From Butyrivibrio proteoclasticus B316 (GTDB taxonomy: Bacteria; Bacillota; Clostridia; Lachnospirales; Lachnospiraceae): a DNA stretch of 64,000 bases. The DNA lies in contig NC_014387.1 of NCBI RefSeq assembly GCF_000145035.1, forward strand, positions 2,284,001 to 2,348,000, in the 5' to 3' direction. Under the pieces are notes generated by a model. The model ran no database searches, was not told the DNA's origin, and saw only the letters and a program-made list of their open reading frames with translations. The translations under genes were made by a program, and so were the position numbers. Shown piece after piece: positions 24,955 to 33,959 of this stretch; positions within the stretch are counted from its first letter, which is position 1, and each line of letters starts with the position of its first letter.

Positions 24955-26127
24955 TTACCTTCGCGCTTCAAGCATGGCCTGTTTCAAATCCTCTTCCATC
25001 TTTACCAGCTGTTCACGAGCCTGTTCTCTCTTCATTGTTCCTTGCTCATGAATTTTGACCACTTCGTTAATAGAAGTGATAAGATCCCTATTGCACTTTT
25101 GTAATGTCTCAACATCAACAATAGGCCTCTCCGCTTCCTTAGCTGATTCTATCGTAGCCATCTTCAGCGTTTCTGAATTCTTCGCCAACAATTCATTTGT
25201 CTTTTCTCTAAGTGTCGACTGAGCCTCTAAAGCTCTCTTGGAATGCTCAAGCCCTAGAGATATTACAAGCTGATTCCTCCATGTAGGAATAGTATTTGAC
25301 AGTGATGCCTGCAATTCATCCATAAGCATTCGGTCATTGTTTTGAATCATCCTTACTTGAGGTGCTGCCTGAATAGAAATCATTCTAGTTGTCTCAAGAT
25401 CTGAAATCTTCTTGGAAAACCTATGGCATAATTCCTTAAAATCATTGTATGCCTGGGTATCTTCTTGTTTTCCAGATGTCTCAGCCTTTTCCTTAAGTTC
25501 TAAAAGCTTCCCCTTTTCAGCTGCATCCAACGCCTTTTTCCCGGCAATAATATACATTGTCAGTTGCTTATAGTACTCAGTATTAAGCTCATACATCTGC
25601 TGATACATAGATATATCCTGAATCAATACTTCCTTATGCTTAATCAGATCTTTTTCAATTTTATCTACATTGCTCTCAGCCTTTGCATAATTAGCCTGAA
25701 TTGAGCCAATTCCACGCTTCGCTTTTTGGAAAACACCTAATAATCCCTTTTTCTCAGGCTCTGTAGTTGCATCTATGGCCACAGTAAGCTCTTTTAAAGA
25801 ATCTCCTATTTCTCCAAGGTCCTGGGTTTTAACCTTCTTCAATATAGAAACAGAAAAATCAGAAATATTCTTTTGAGCAGCTTCACCATACCTTACCACC
25901 TGATCAACGTTTGCAATATCAATCTCCCTTGCAAATGTCTCAACCTGTTCCCGTTCTTCTTCTGACAACATACTTTCATCTACAGTTCCGGCACTGAACT
26001 CTGTAGATGAATCTGTATCGATATTCGCAGCAACACTTTTCATTGTAGGCGCTTCTGCAAGTATGGTATCCGTAGCATTATCAGGATCAAGTGTTAGTGT
26101 GATTTTTCTGTTTTCCTGTTCACTCAT
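24955..26127 (-). CDS. TelA-family (toxic anion resistance) protein 1
   Basis: 390-residue helical cytosolic protein of the TelA/YaaN family, first linked to tellurite resistance and now associated with membrane stress. Diagnostic segments are KKGLLGVFQKAKRGIGSIQA, the coiled-coil DKIEKDLIKHKEVLIQDISM and NTIPTWRNQLVISLGLE near residue 280. An acidic, likely disordered N-terminal 60 residues precede the domain. In Bacillus, yaaN lies next to xpaC; the same pairing occurs here. It lies 15 bases after the second TelA-like gene. Confidence 0.88.
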   Translation of the reverse strand: MSEQENRKITLTLDPDNATDTILAEAPTMKSVAANIDTDSSTEFSAGTVDESMLSEEEREQVETFAREIDIANVDQVVRYGEAAQKNISDFSVSILKKVKTQDLGEIGDSLKELTVAIDATTEPEKKGLLGVFQKAKRGIGSIQANYAKAESNVDKIEKDLIKHKEVLIQDISMYQQMYELNTEYYKQLTMYIIAGKKALDAAEKGKLLELKEKAETSGKQEDTQAYNDFKELCHRFSKKISDLETTRMISIQAAPQVRMIQNNDRMLMDELQASLSNTIPTWRNQLVISLGLEHSKRALEAQSTLREKTNELLAKNSETLKMATIESAKEAERPIVDVETLQKCNRDLITSINEVVKIHEQGTMKREQAREQLVKMEEDLKQAMLEARR

Positions 26128-26142
26128 TGATAAAGCCCTCCT

Positions 26143-27054
26143 TTAAAGACCTTCAATTCTCAATTCGTTTTTTATTTCTTTGTCCTTTTCCTCTAACTTT
26201 ACCAAAGCACTGATTGCTTCTTCCAATTTCATATTAACATTTTTAAGCTTTTCATAATCAATATCTTTCGCATCCTTCAATTTCCGAATGTCTTTCCTTA
26301 TTTCTTTTTGTTTCTCCGTAAGATAATCCGCAGTGGTATTCATCACACTCTGCTGAGCAGCCATATTTTCATTTATCTTATCCATACCAAGAAGAATCGT
26401 AATTTGATTTCTCCACGTTGGGATGGTTCCCGTTATAGCAAATAGTATCTTGTCAATGATCATCCTGTTATTGTCTAGCATCATCTCCATCTGAACAATG
26501 TTCTGTTTCGAAATAGTATCCGTAATTTTGAGATCCTCAATTCTTCCTGACAATCTGTTAAACCATTTTTCTATATCTGCTTCATTCTCTATATTCGCAT
26601 CTGGAGCATTCTTATTATGTAAAACAATCTCAGCGTCAGAAATAAGGCTTCCCAGATTATCTGAATAACTATTTAAATTTGCAATTATCATTTCTATCAA
26701 CTTACAGTCCTTGATAAGTTGAGCTTCTTGCAACTTCATAGCCAATGTGGCTTTATCCAAAAACGCCAAGATATCAAAATATTGTTTCCTGATATTTCTT
26801 TTCTTTCGACCAACAAAAAGCTTAGCAATACCAGACGGTTCCTTGTTTAGTTGAAAATCGTTCAGTTCTTCCGTTATCTCATGAAGCAAGTCTTCCAGCT
26901 CATCGTTGCTGTGTATGATTAATTCCGAAATACTTTTGGAAGTATCTGCTACCTTGGTCTGTATGCTTGCTCCATACAGCGTTATCGAATCATGATTGCC
27001 CACAATTAATTGCCCTTTCATTTGAGCAATGCTTTCCGTCAAACTATTACTCAC
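26143..27054 (-). CDS. TelA-family protein 2 (shorter, divergent paralogue)
   Basis: 303 residues. It shares with its neighbour the GTIPTWRNQITILLGMD motif, an N-terminal GIAKLFVGRKKRNIRKQYF basic stretch in place of KKGLLGVFQKAKRG, and a coiled-coil C-terminus (YLTEKQKEIRKDIRKLKDAK). The start was placed at the GTG at 27054, 8 bases after GGGAG; a TTG at 27075 would overlap the xpaC stop. Probably forms a hetero-complex with TelA 1, which is inference from the tandem arrangement. Confidence 0.78.
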   Translation of the reverse strand: MSNSLTESIAQMKGQLIVGNHDSITLYGASIQTKVADTSKSISELIIHSNDELEDLLHEITEELNDFQLNKEPSGIAKLFVGRKKRNIRKQYFDILAFLDKATLAMKLQEAQLIKDCKLIEMIIANLNSYSDNLGSLISDAEIVLHNKNAPDANIENEADIEKWFNRLSGRIEDLKITDTISKQNIVQMEMMLDNNRMIIDKILFAITGTIPTWRNQITILLGMDKINENMAAQQSVMNTTADYLTEKQKEIRKDIRKLKDAKDIDYEKLKNVNMKLEEAISALVKLEEKDKEIKNELRIEGL

Positions 27055-27071
27055 ACCTAGCTCTCCCTCAA

Positions 27072-28202
27072 TCAATCTTCATCTTGTAACCCTTCCTGAG
27101 CCATCATCACTTCCATTGCAGAAATATCACTAATAATATCCATTTCTTGTTCTTGATAAAACTGATCTAGAATTCCTTCAAAGGATTTGTTTATAGTATC
27201 CAAAGTCGAATCTATATCCTTTTTCATTTTATATGCGCTGAGGCCCTTATCTGTTTTCTCGTTCAGATCAATATATGCCTCCAACAGTTTTTCCGTAGTA
27301 GGCAAATAATAGTTCATGAACATTCCGAGCTTGTCAGCATTAGCTGGATTAATATCCACCTCATGAAATATCATTTTGACGATGTCTTCCATACGATATA
27401 GTTTCTCAGATATGGAATTATCCTTGATGATATCATTATATTCCTTTATTTTTTCAACATAACTTTGACCGGCATTTAAGATTTTTGCTATTTCCTCCGG
27501 TCGTTCTTTCATCCTCATTCTCTCTTCAGAAAGCTTTTTATAATATCTATCATATACCGCTTTCTTTTCCAAATACTTATCATAAACTTCGTCAGAAACC
27601 ATGAAGAAGATGTCATCCTTGCCAAAATGACCTTGCGGAATCATTCCCTTCTTAACAGATAATTTCAAATCTTTAATAACGCATTCTGCATCTCCTCCAA
27701 CATACGCAGCTAAATCGTCTACCAGCCCAACATTTTTATGCTTAAGAATACCCAGATATTGACTGTATCTTTTAAAAAACTTTATCCTAAGGAATGCACG
27801 ATATGAGACCAAGATATTGAATGCTATTACTAAAAGTGCGCCCACAAGTATTCCACTTCCAATGGCCCTAAATTGTGAAGATAAAGCCATTGTTCCTGCT
27901 CCAATAAAAACAAAATAGAAAAACGCCGCAGCTGTAACACCAAATAAAGCAATTATCCAATAATATATATCCACAGGAGGCGCATCAAAAACAAACTGCT
28001 CTCTTTGATTATTAGCACTTGGCAATTCCTCTAGTTTCTCGCAAACGCCCGATAAGTCTCCACTCTTTATTCCTTCATTCACTATATTGGCCGCACGCTC
28101 AGCCTGTTCCAGAATATCCAGACTAGTTTCCGAAACAAACTGCGAATCTACTACATTTTTTTCTTTTTTAAACTTAGAAAACAAAAAGTCTAATTTTCCC
28201 AT
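27072..28202 (-). CDS. xpaC: XpaC-like membrane protein
   Basis: 376 residues of the XpaC family (named for 5-bromo-4-chloroindolyl phosphate hydrolysis; the biochemical role is not established). There are two transmembrane helices at about 79-101 and 113-134, with an N-terminal soluble part and a long C-terminal helical domain (YDKYLEKKAVYDRYYKKLSE ... VDINPANADKLGMFMNYYLP). The tail motif PTTEKLLEAYIDL is typical of the family. The xpaC-telA pairing matches the conserved Bacillus xpaC-yaaN order. It lies 11 bases downstream of the HxsA-like gene. Confidence 0.8.
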   Translation of the reverse strand: MGKLDFLFSKFKKEKNVVDSQFVSETSLDILEQAERAANIVNEGIKSGDLSGVCEKLEELPSANNQREQFVFDAPPVDIYYWIIALFGVTAAAFFYFVFIGAGTMALSSQFRAIGSGILVGALLVIAFNILVSYRAFLRIKFFKRYSQYLGILKHKNVGLVDDLAAYVGGDAECVIKDLKLSVKKGMIPQGHFGKDDIFFMVSDEVYDKYLEKKAVYDRYYKKLSEERMRMKERPEEIAKILNAGQSYVEKIKEYNDIIKDNSISEKLYRMEDIVKMIFHEVDINPANADKLGMFMNYYLPTTEKLLEAYIDLNEKTDKGLSAYKMKKDIDSTLDTINKSFEGILDQFYQEQEMDIISDISAMEVMMAQEGLQDED

Positions 28203-28213
28203 TTTAATCTATC

Positions 28214-28891
28214 CTACTGAACCTTATCAGTACTTGATGGTGTATTTACATCTCCCAAATCCATATCTGAACCCGTACTTGATGACGGCATCTCCATGGA
28301 AGCCATTATTCCAGAAGTTGGTGTTCCATTGGGCATTTCAATATTTTCATTTACATCTGGTAGCTTAAACATGTCTTCAGTTGTCTTTACAACTGGCGTT
28401 GTTATTGTTGGAACTTTTGAAGCTGCTGGTGCAGTATACTTTACATCTCCTTCCGCACTATACTTGGAGTTTGAATGTGCTGTTGTGTTTGAATGTGAAG
28501 TATGGCTTGAATGAGTAGGCATGCTCCGAGTTGTTGTGTTTGAATGTGATACGTGAGAAATATGTGACTTATGTTTTGAACCAGAAGAGTGGTTTGTTCT
28601 GCTCTGGTGACTTTGATGACTCTGATGGCTTTCATGACTACTACCATGTGTACTCGACCCATGATTAGAATGAGAGCCGTGAGAGCTGTGACCTCTACTG
28701 GATCTGTGCGAACTGTGAGATCTATGGGATCTATGTCCAGCAAAAACATCCATAGACATAATACTTCCAAGTATCACGACCATGGTTCCAAGCATTAAAA
28801 GCTTTTTTCCAGGAATATTGCCTTCCTCATCTTCTATCAAATTTTCTATGCTTCTTTGAAACTGTGGAAACAGCTCGTCCATATCATTCAT
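28214..28891 (-). CDS. hxsA: Membrane-anchored His-Xaa-Ser repeat protein (HxsA-like)
   Basis: 225 residues. Residues 1-28 are acidic and cytosolic-looking, 30-50 form one hydrophobic helix (LLMLGTMVVILGSIMSMDVF), and 53-142 are a dense His/Ser/Gly tract made of HxS units (HRSHRSHSSHRSS, HQSHQSHQSR, HVSHS). The last 80 residues are Pro/Thr/Ser-rich. It matches the repeat peptide expected beside HxsB, HxsC and HxsD. Unlike a secreted HxsA, the helix is internal and preceded by GNIPG, which resembles a prepilin-type cleavage context. It overlaps the MORN gene stop by a few bases. It is probably the substrate of the radical SAM enzymes. Confidence 0.8.
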   Translation of the reverse strand: MNDMDELFPQFQRSIENLIEDEEGNIPGKKLLMLGTMVVILGSIMSMDVFAGHRSHRSHSSHRSSRGHSSHGSHSNHGSSTHGSSHESHQSHQSHQSRTNHSSGSKHKSHISHVSHSNTTTRSMPTHSSHTSHSNTTAHSNSKYSAEGDVKYTAPAASKVPTITTPVVKTTEDMFKLPDVNENIEMPNGTPTSGIMASMEMPSSSTGSDMDLGDVNTPSSTDKVQ

Positions 28892-30248
28892 ATATTTTTA
28901 CACACTTTCCATTTGACCAATCCGTTTTATAGTGGGTTGACGCATCAGTGTAGTACTCACACTGACCAGTTGGCTTTCCATTCTCAAATTTACCAATAAG
29001 CTTGTAGCCATCCTCTGATTTTGAATACATATATGTTCCATTGCCATTCATCTGATCTTCACTCCATGCGCCATCATATGATGAGCCGCTTGCCCATTTA
29101 TAGGTGCCTGTACCATCTTTCTGTCCCTCTGAAACTTTTCCGCTATACTTATCTCCATTTGAGTAACCTATGTCAGCTTGGCCGGTGAGTTTCCCATCAG
29201 ATATATCTCCAATATATGTGGTTCCACCCTCCAACGTCATATTCACCGCCGTAGGTACTTTATCAGTAATGGTGAATGTATATTCTCCAAAATCGTTCTT
29301 CGTATAATATGAGCCATTCACAAATTCATTTTTTTCAAATGTACCATTAGCTTTACTGCCATCAGCGTATGTATAAACTCCTGTGCCAGACATCTGGTCA
29401 TCCTTCCACTCTCCATCATAAAGCGCTCCGGAAGACCAGCTATATTTTCCCTTGCCGCCTCTTTTACCTGAAGTAAAGTCGCCAGAATACTCCTCACCAT
29501 TAGCAAGAGTCATTTTCCCCGATCCAGTTATTGAATCAGTACTCACTCCCCCATCATATGAAGAGCCATCAGAGAATTGAATCTTAGCACTATTAGGACT
29601 TCCATTTTTAAAACTAACGTTATACTTTCCTGTCGAATTAGAAAATGAACATTTCCCTTCAAAAAACTGATTTTCTTTAAAGGTACCTTCATATACTACG
29701 GCTTCTGAGGAAGTATACTTTCCTTGACCATTCATCTGGTCGTCTTTCCACTCTCCATCGTAGATATCGCCATCATCCCAAGTGAATGTACCGCTGCCAG
29801 ATTTCATTGATCCAGAAAACTCACCATTATAAGTACCTTCCGAAGGCACTTTGAGTTCTCCTATACCACTAAGCTGGTTATTGCTCCAGTTGCCCTCGTA
29901 TGAGGCTCCGGTATTAAAAGAAAAATGTCCCTTTCCAAAGAAATATCCAAAATCAGTTTCTCCGGTATATTTGCCTGTAGATAATCCAATCTCTCCAGTT
30001 CTTCTTATTTCAATTTCGCGAAAAAACCTTGTGTTGAACGCGTTATCACTAATTGTGGCCACCAAAACAGCAGCGATAATTGCTTCTGCAATCAATATCG
30101 CCACCATATTTCGTATAGTGCCTTTCCTACTCTTCTGCATAGCTAACTGATAGGCAATCGCAGGTCTTATTTCTGACTTAACAATGCTTCCATCTTCCAG
30201 TCGATCCACAAATACTCTCTCAGCCTTTTTCTTACTTAGATCAGCCAT
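28884..30248 (-). CDS. MORN-repeat membrane protein
   Basis: 454 residues. A basic cytosolic N-terminus, a transmembrane helix at about 47-66 (AILIAEAIIAAVLVATIS) and then roughly a dozen MORN repeats of about 20-23 residues (for example YDGEWKDDQMNGQGKY, YSGDFTSGKRGGKGKY, YDGAWSEDQMNGNGTY) exposed outside the membrane. MORN repeats mediate lipid or protein contacts. It overlaps both the HxsB stop (8 bases) and the HxsA-like start, so it is an integral part of the operon. Its role in this system is unknown; a scaffold for the His-Ser protein is plausible. Confidence 0.85.
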   Translation of the reverse strand: MADLSKKKAERVFVDRLEDGSIVKSEIRPAIAYQLAMQKSRKGTIRNMVAILIAEAIIAAVLVATISDNAFNTRFFREIEIRRTGEIGLSTGKYTGETDFGYFFGKGHFSFNTGASYEGNWSNNQLSGIGELKVPSEGTYNGEFSGSMKSGSGTFTWDDGDIYDGEWKDDQMNGQGKYTSSEAVVYEGTFKENQFFEGKCSFSNSTGKYNVSFKNGSPNSAKIQFSDGSSYDGGVSTDSITGSGKMTLANGEEYSGDFTSGKRGGKGKYSWSSGALYDGEWKDDQMSGTGVYTYADGSKANGTFEKNEFVNGSYYTKNDFGEYTFTITDKVPTAVNMTLEGGTTYIGDISDGKLTGQADIGYSNGDKYSGKVSEGQKDGTGTYKWASGSSYDGAWSEDQMNGNGTYMYSKSEDGYKLIGKFENGKPTGQCEYYTDASTHYKTDWSNGKCVKIYE

Positions 30249-31641
30249 CTAAATTACTCCATGATTCAAGGACTTCTATCGAGTCCTTATTATCAGATTT
30301 GATAATTCCAAATAAATAATCCAATATTCCTGAATTAATCTTACATCTATATCCTCTAGGATATTTTTCAATAACGTCTCCTTGTAATGCATAGTTAACC
30401 ACTGGACAAACGCCACAATATGGCTGATATGCGCAGTCACAGCAAGATGGTATTGTCTCCAAAATGCTAGCAGCGCATACTGCTTTACATGTACCATTCT
30501 TAATCACTTCTGAATATGAGTTTTCAAAAACACTCCCAAGAAGAAACGACTTATCTCCCATTTCAGAGACCATTCTCGCTTCATCACATGTATATATATT
30601 GCCATCTGCATAATAGGCCAGTTGCCCAATTCCAGCCCCGCATGGAGATCTAAGTTCCATGTAATTAACCATATATCCATGCATCTTTTCTAGAAATATT
30701 GAGCTGTGATCTTCTCGCATATATCTGCCATTTTTGTTAATCTCTATCAATTCGTCCATGACATTAGCATAAAATTCCAGAAACTCTTCTGGCGTATAGC
30801 CAATTTCATCCCACTTAATGGCCGCTCTTCCAAGCGGAGTTAGTGGTCTGATAAAAATACTGTCAAACCCTAGATTCAGATATCCCTCAACTACTTCTTT
30901 TGCATGGGTAAGGGCCTTTCGTGTTGTCGTTTCTATAGCACCAACATGAAGTCCTGCACTTCTAAGTTTTCCCAACGATTCCACGACCTTGCCATAAGTA
31001 CCCGATCCATCTGACAACCGCCTATTGTTATTATGGACTTCTTCAGATCCATCTAGCGATGTTGAGACGCCAAAGTCATGCTCCTTGAAAAAATCAACCA
31101 TCTCATCAGTCAATAGGGTAAGATTTGACACCACATTATAATTAATCTCATGGTCTCCCTTATCTTTTTCGGCAATTTCAACTATATACTTTATTACATC
31201 AAAATTCAGCAACGGTTCTCCACCTTGAAATTCAAAACTCAAGCATCTTGTAGGAGACTCCAAAGCTATTTCTACTGCTCTTTCTGCTATATCCCTAGTC
31301 ATAAAAAGATTTGAGCAGTTTTTCCCATTATTTGCCTGGCAATATACACAACTCATATTGCATGCTGTTGTAACTACAAAAATATGCAAAGACGTTGCCA
31401 GTGCAACATAACCTCTGGTTTCTCTTATTGCCATCCTGTTCTTTTGCAAAAACAGGAGATCAGATTCCTCATAAATAAACTTCTTATCCAGCAACTCGGC
31501 ACTAAGAACCGGATTGGATACAGCCTTATCTTTCAAAAGCCTTTTAAACTCTTGTGTATCCAGAAATGCATAGTTACCGAAATCATTCGTTATAAGGTAT
31601 TTCCCGTCATATTCTTTAAAGTTGAAATAGTTCAATCTCAT
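30241..31641 (-). CDS. hxsB: His-Xaa-Ser system radical SAM maturase HxsB
   Basis: 466 residues. The radical SAM cluster motif is CNMSCVYCQ (Cys 94, 98, 101), followed by the SAM-binding FEFQGGEPLLN and the family's STSLDGSEEVHNNNR. The C-terminal SPASM region has many cysteines that would hold auxiliary iron-sulfur clusters (CGAGIGQLAYY, YTCDEA, CCDCAYQPYCGVCPVVNY). The N-terminal 80 residues (YFNFKEYDGKYLITNDFGNY) match the HxsB-specific leader-binding part. It would modify the His-Ser protein encoded two genes downstream. Its ATG overlaps the HxsC stop (ATGA). Confidence 0.9.
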   Translation of the reverse strand: MRLNYFNFKEYDGKYLITNDFGNYAFLDTQEFKRLLKDKAVSNPVLSAELLDKKFIYEESDLLFLQKNRMAIRETRGYVALATSLHIFVVTTACNMSCVYCQANNGKNCSNLFMTRDIAERAVEIALESPTRCLSFEFQGGEPLLNFDVIKYIVEIAEKDKGDHEINYNVVSNLTLLTDEMVDFFKEHDFGVSTSLDGSEEVHNNNRRLSDGSGTYGKVVESLGKLRSAGLHVGAIETTTRKALTHAKEVVEGYLNLGFDSIFIRPLTPLGRAAIKWDEIGYTPEEFLEFYANVMDELIEINKNGRYMREDHSSIFLEKMHGYMVNYMELRSPCGAGIGQLAYYADGNIYTCDEARMVSEMGDKSFLLGSVFENSYSEVIKNGTCKAVCAASILETIPSCCDCAYQPYCGVCPVVNYALQGDVIEKYPRGYRCKINSGILDYLFGIIKSDNKDSIEVLESWSNLDG

Positions 31642-32738
31642 ATTATCGGTTCCAGCTCATCCTTTACAATTCCAATAGTTCCTGCAAACACGCCTCCACA
31701 TGCGCTCTTGTAAGAGCAATTATCGCATTTGACATCATAGCGAATTTTTCCAGGTGAAATACTCTTTTCACATAAGTTCCATAGTTTCTTATCAACTGTG
31801 CACAGCGGAAAATTATATAATCTGACACTAACACCTTCTCTTATCATCTTAAGTATTCCCGAAGTGGCTTTCATAATAGATTCTTTATATGAAATCCATA
31901 CATAATCCCGGTTCTTGTATGCATTACCTGTCATCTCCATTGCAATTATGCTCACATATTCTATTCCAGGAATCTCTGAAATAATGAGCTCTGCTATGTT
32001 GTCAAAATCCGCGATATTCAACCTACTTAAGACCACTCTAACTTCAACGCCGATCCCATTTGCCAGTAATTTTTTTATTCCTGTAATTGTTTGATTAAAA
32101 CTCCCTTCTACCCTTGTAATCTCATCATGTAATTCCTTATAAGAAGCATGAATTGGTATTGCTACAATAATGTTGTCCGGAGCCGTTTCAAGAAATCGTT
32201 CTAAATAATTATTACTTGAAAAAATACGTCCGTTGCTCAAAACAAGAAACTGCGTCCTTTTAAACTTGTTTCTACAGACATCCAACAAATCAAATATCTT
32301 CTCTCCTGCCATAAATGGTTCTCCTCCAGTTATGGTTAAATGCGGAGTATTACTCGGAATATGATTAACTAATTCGATCAAGTCATCTATAGGTGAATCA
32401 TTAACATTTTTTCTTGTAACTTCAGGAGAAGGGCACATTATACAGTTGGAATTGCATCTCCCAGTTATAAACAAAAAATTGTCTGTTGAATTCTCGCTAT
32501 ACCTTTGATGCACTGTCCCATTTGGCCATATCTCAAATACATCGTAATTACTACAGTCTCTCAATCTATTCAAGACGTCCTCATCAGGAAAAAGCTCTAT
32601 ATTGTCAGGAAGCAAAAACACCTTATCTTCACAAAGATAAATAAGGGTTACTTCTTCTCTCGTAAGATCATCTTTAGTAATATCATCCAAAGCCAATGAA
32701 ACTATTCTAAAATTCAGCGAATACCCTTTAAATCGCAT
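31638..32738 (-). CDS. hxsC: His-Xaa-Ser system radical SAM maturase HxsC
   Basis: 366 residues starting at the ATG at 32738. The radical SAM motif is CNSNCIMCP, followed by LTITGGEPFM and a TIM-barrel-like body. The C-terminus holds a second cysteine group (DVKCDNCSYKSACGGVFAG), typical for HxsC. Together with HxsB it forms the two-enzyme maturation pair that defines Hxs systems. The start overlaps the stop of the A24 peptidase gene by about 11 bases. Confidence 0.88.
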   Translation of the reverse strand: MRFKGYSLNFRIVSLALDDITKDDLTREEVTLIYLCEDKVFLLPDNIELFPDEDVLNRLRDCSNYDVFEIWPNGTVHQRYSENSTDNFLFITGRCNSNCIMCPSPEVTRKNVNDSPIDDLIELVNHIPSNTPHLTITGGEPFMAGEKIFDLLDVCRNKFKRTQFLVLSNGRIFSSNNYLERFLETAPDNIIVAIPIHASYKELHDEITRVEGSFNQTITGIKKLLANGIGVEVRVVLSRLNIADFDNIAELIISEIPGIEYVSIIAMEMTGNAYKNRDYVWISYKESIMKATSGILKMIREGVSVRLYNFPLCTVDKKLWNLCEKSISPGKIRYDVKCDNCSYKSACGGVFAGTIGIVKDELEPII

Positions 32739-33759
32739 AATTAGCAAATCCCCACATCATTAGATAAAATGAAAATCCCAATAGAATAAAAACCGCAAAT
32801 GGAATTTTTTTCACTATGGTTAACTCATTGATTTTTTTTCCTTCAGCCCAACGCTTTATACTTTCCACTTGCTCTTGGGTTAATCGGCTTTTTAAATCCT
32901 CAGTAGAAATCCCCGGCAATCCCCTGACTCTAGAATTCTGCATTAATACCGAACAGCCCATGGATAGAATCATTCCTTTTTTTAATTTCTCAAGACTAAT
33001 TTCATCATAGAAGTTTGTTCTAACTGTTATCTGACACACAAGAAGGATAATAATCATCAAGTATGTATCCATACTTTTACCCAGCGGAAACACTCTGAAA
33101 TAAAAGCACATTAAGATATCGACAACAAGTACTGGGCCTAATACGTACCATTTTTTAAATAGCTTCAATCGGCTGCTATACCAAGCAACAGCGATACACA
33201 TTATCCTTACAATCCATTCTTGAATCAATGAATGCGTGTTAAAGATAGATGATAACATTCCAATGAATACTATATATGTAGTTGCCACTGCAAAGTTTTT
33301 GACAAAGCCAATAATGCTGCTGATAAAATATCCTTTTGTAACCTTGTTTTTCCCATCTATAACTGCGATAAATGAAGTAATAACCAAATAGATGTATCCA
33401 AAAAAAATCGCTAGTCCCACTGCAATAAATAGGGAAATATTAAATCTGCCATATTCCAAGTACAATCTTGAAGGATACAGCATTGCCATCACTATAACCA
33501 GCTTGCAATCCCCTCCGGCAAATGAATGGGTATAGAACAAAAGTAAACTAATAACTGCTACCAACGAAAAATTTACTATGTATACCCAAAACAAGTCATT
33601 AACAAACAGAATATAATAAATAGCATTTTCAACAATTCCGCATGCTCCAAATATGGCCAAACTTCTGTTATAAACAAGACCATCCCTTATATCAGTCGCA
33701 GCTGCACTTATCCCTAGCAGCAGCATTGTAATTATCATAATTATTTCGACTACGATCAT
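32728..33759 (-). CDS. A24-type prepilin peptidase-like membrane protein
   Basis: 343 residues with about eight hydrophobic helices. The two catalytic aspartates of A24 peptidases are in place: D23 in AATDIRDGLVYN and D84 in FAGGDCKLVIV (GxGD-type). Family members cut the leader before the hydrophobic helix of prepilins. A cytosolic C-terminal insert (residues about 255-315, LSMGCSVLMQNSRVRGLPG ... QEQVESIKRWAEGKK) is seen in some Clostridial members. No pilin genes are nearby; the only membrane-helix candidate substrate in this operon with a Gly-Lys leader is the HxsA-like protein. Confidence 0.82.
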   Translation of the reverse strand: MIVVEIIMIITMLLLGISAAATDIRDGLVYNRSLAIFGACGIVENAIYYILFVNDLFWVYIVNFSLVAVISLLLFYTHSFAGGDCKLVIVMAMLYPSRLYLEYGRFNISLFIAVGLAIFFGYIYLVITSFIAVIDGKNKVTKGYFISSIIGFVKNFAVATTYIVFIGMLSSIFNTHSLIQEWIVRIMCIAVAWYSSRLKLFKKWYVLGPVLVVDILMCFYFRVFPLGKSMDTYLMIIILLVCQITVRTNFYDEISLEKLKKGMILSMGCSVLMQNSRVRGLPGISTEDLKSRLTQEQVESIKRWAEGKKINELTIVKKIPFAVFILLGFSFYLMMWGFANYAI

Positions 33760-33959
33760 TTTGTGCTCTCTAAACCTATTAAATAGTTTTCGAATTCCTT
33801 TACAGTCTGCTCCTCAGAATACTTACACTTTTCAAACCTAAGGATGACCGAATCATCTTGTTCTGTCTTCTCGACTTGGGTAAATGGCTTATATACGCTT
33901 ATTGTTTTTTCAATATTCTCTCTTGAATAAATGTCTAGTTTGAAAACATGTTCACTCAT
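33756..33959 (-). CDS. HxsD-like small protein 2
   Basis: 67 residues. It aligns by eye with the first half of its upstream neighbour: FKLDIYSRENIEKTISVY against FNKELYSHVALIKAAYNY, and CKYSEEQTVKEFENYLI against NVSEKEFMNELL. It lacks the C-terminal LLARAMA helix of HxsD. I infer a duplicated, shortened HxsD that may pair with HxsD itself. Its stop overlaps the start of the peptidase gene (ATGA), and its start overlaps the HxsD stop. Confidence 0.65.
   Translation of the reverse strand: MSEHVFKLDIYSRENIEKTISVYKPFTQVEKTEQDDSVILRFEKCKYSEEQTVKEFENYLIGLESTK

Noticed and set aside
28284..28798. Short frames antisense to the HxsA-like gene
   Set aside because: They mirror the repetitive HxS codons and lack start signals.
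32728..33759. Type IV pilus locus
   Set aside because: Only the A24 peptidase is present; no pilin, ATPase or platform protein is encoded nearby.
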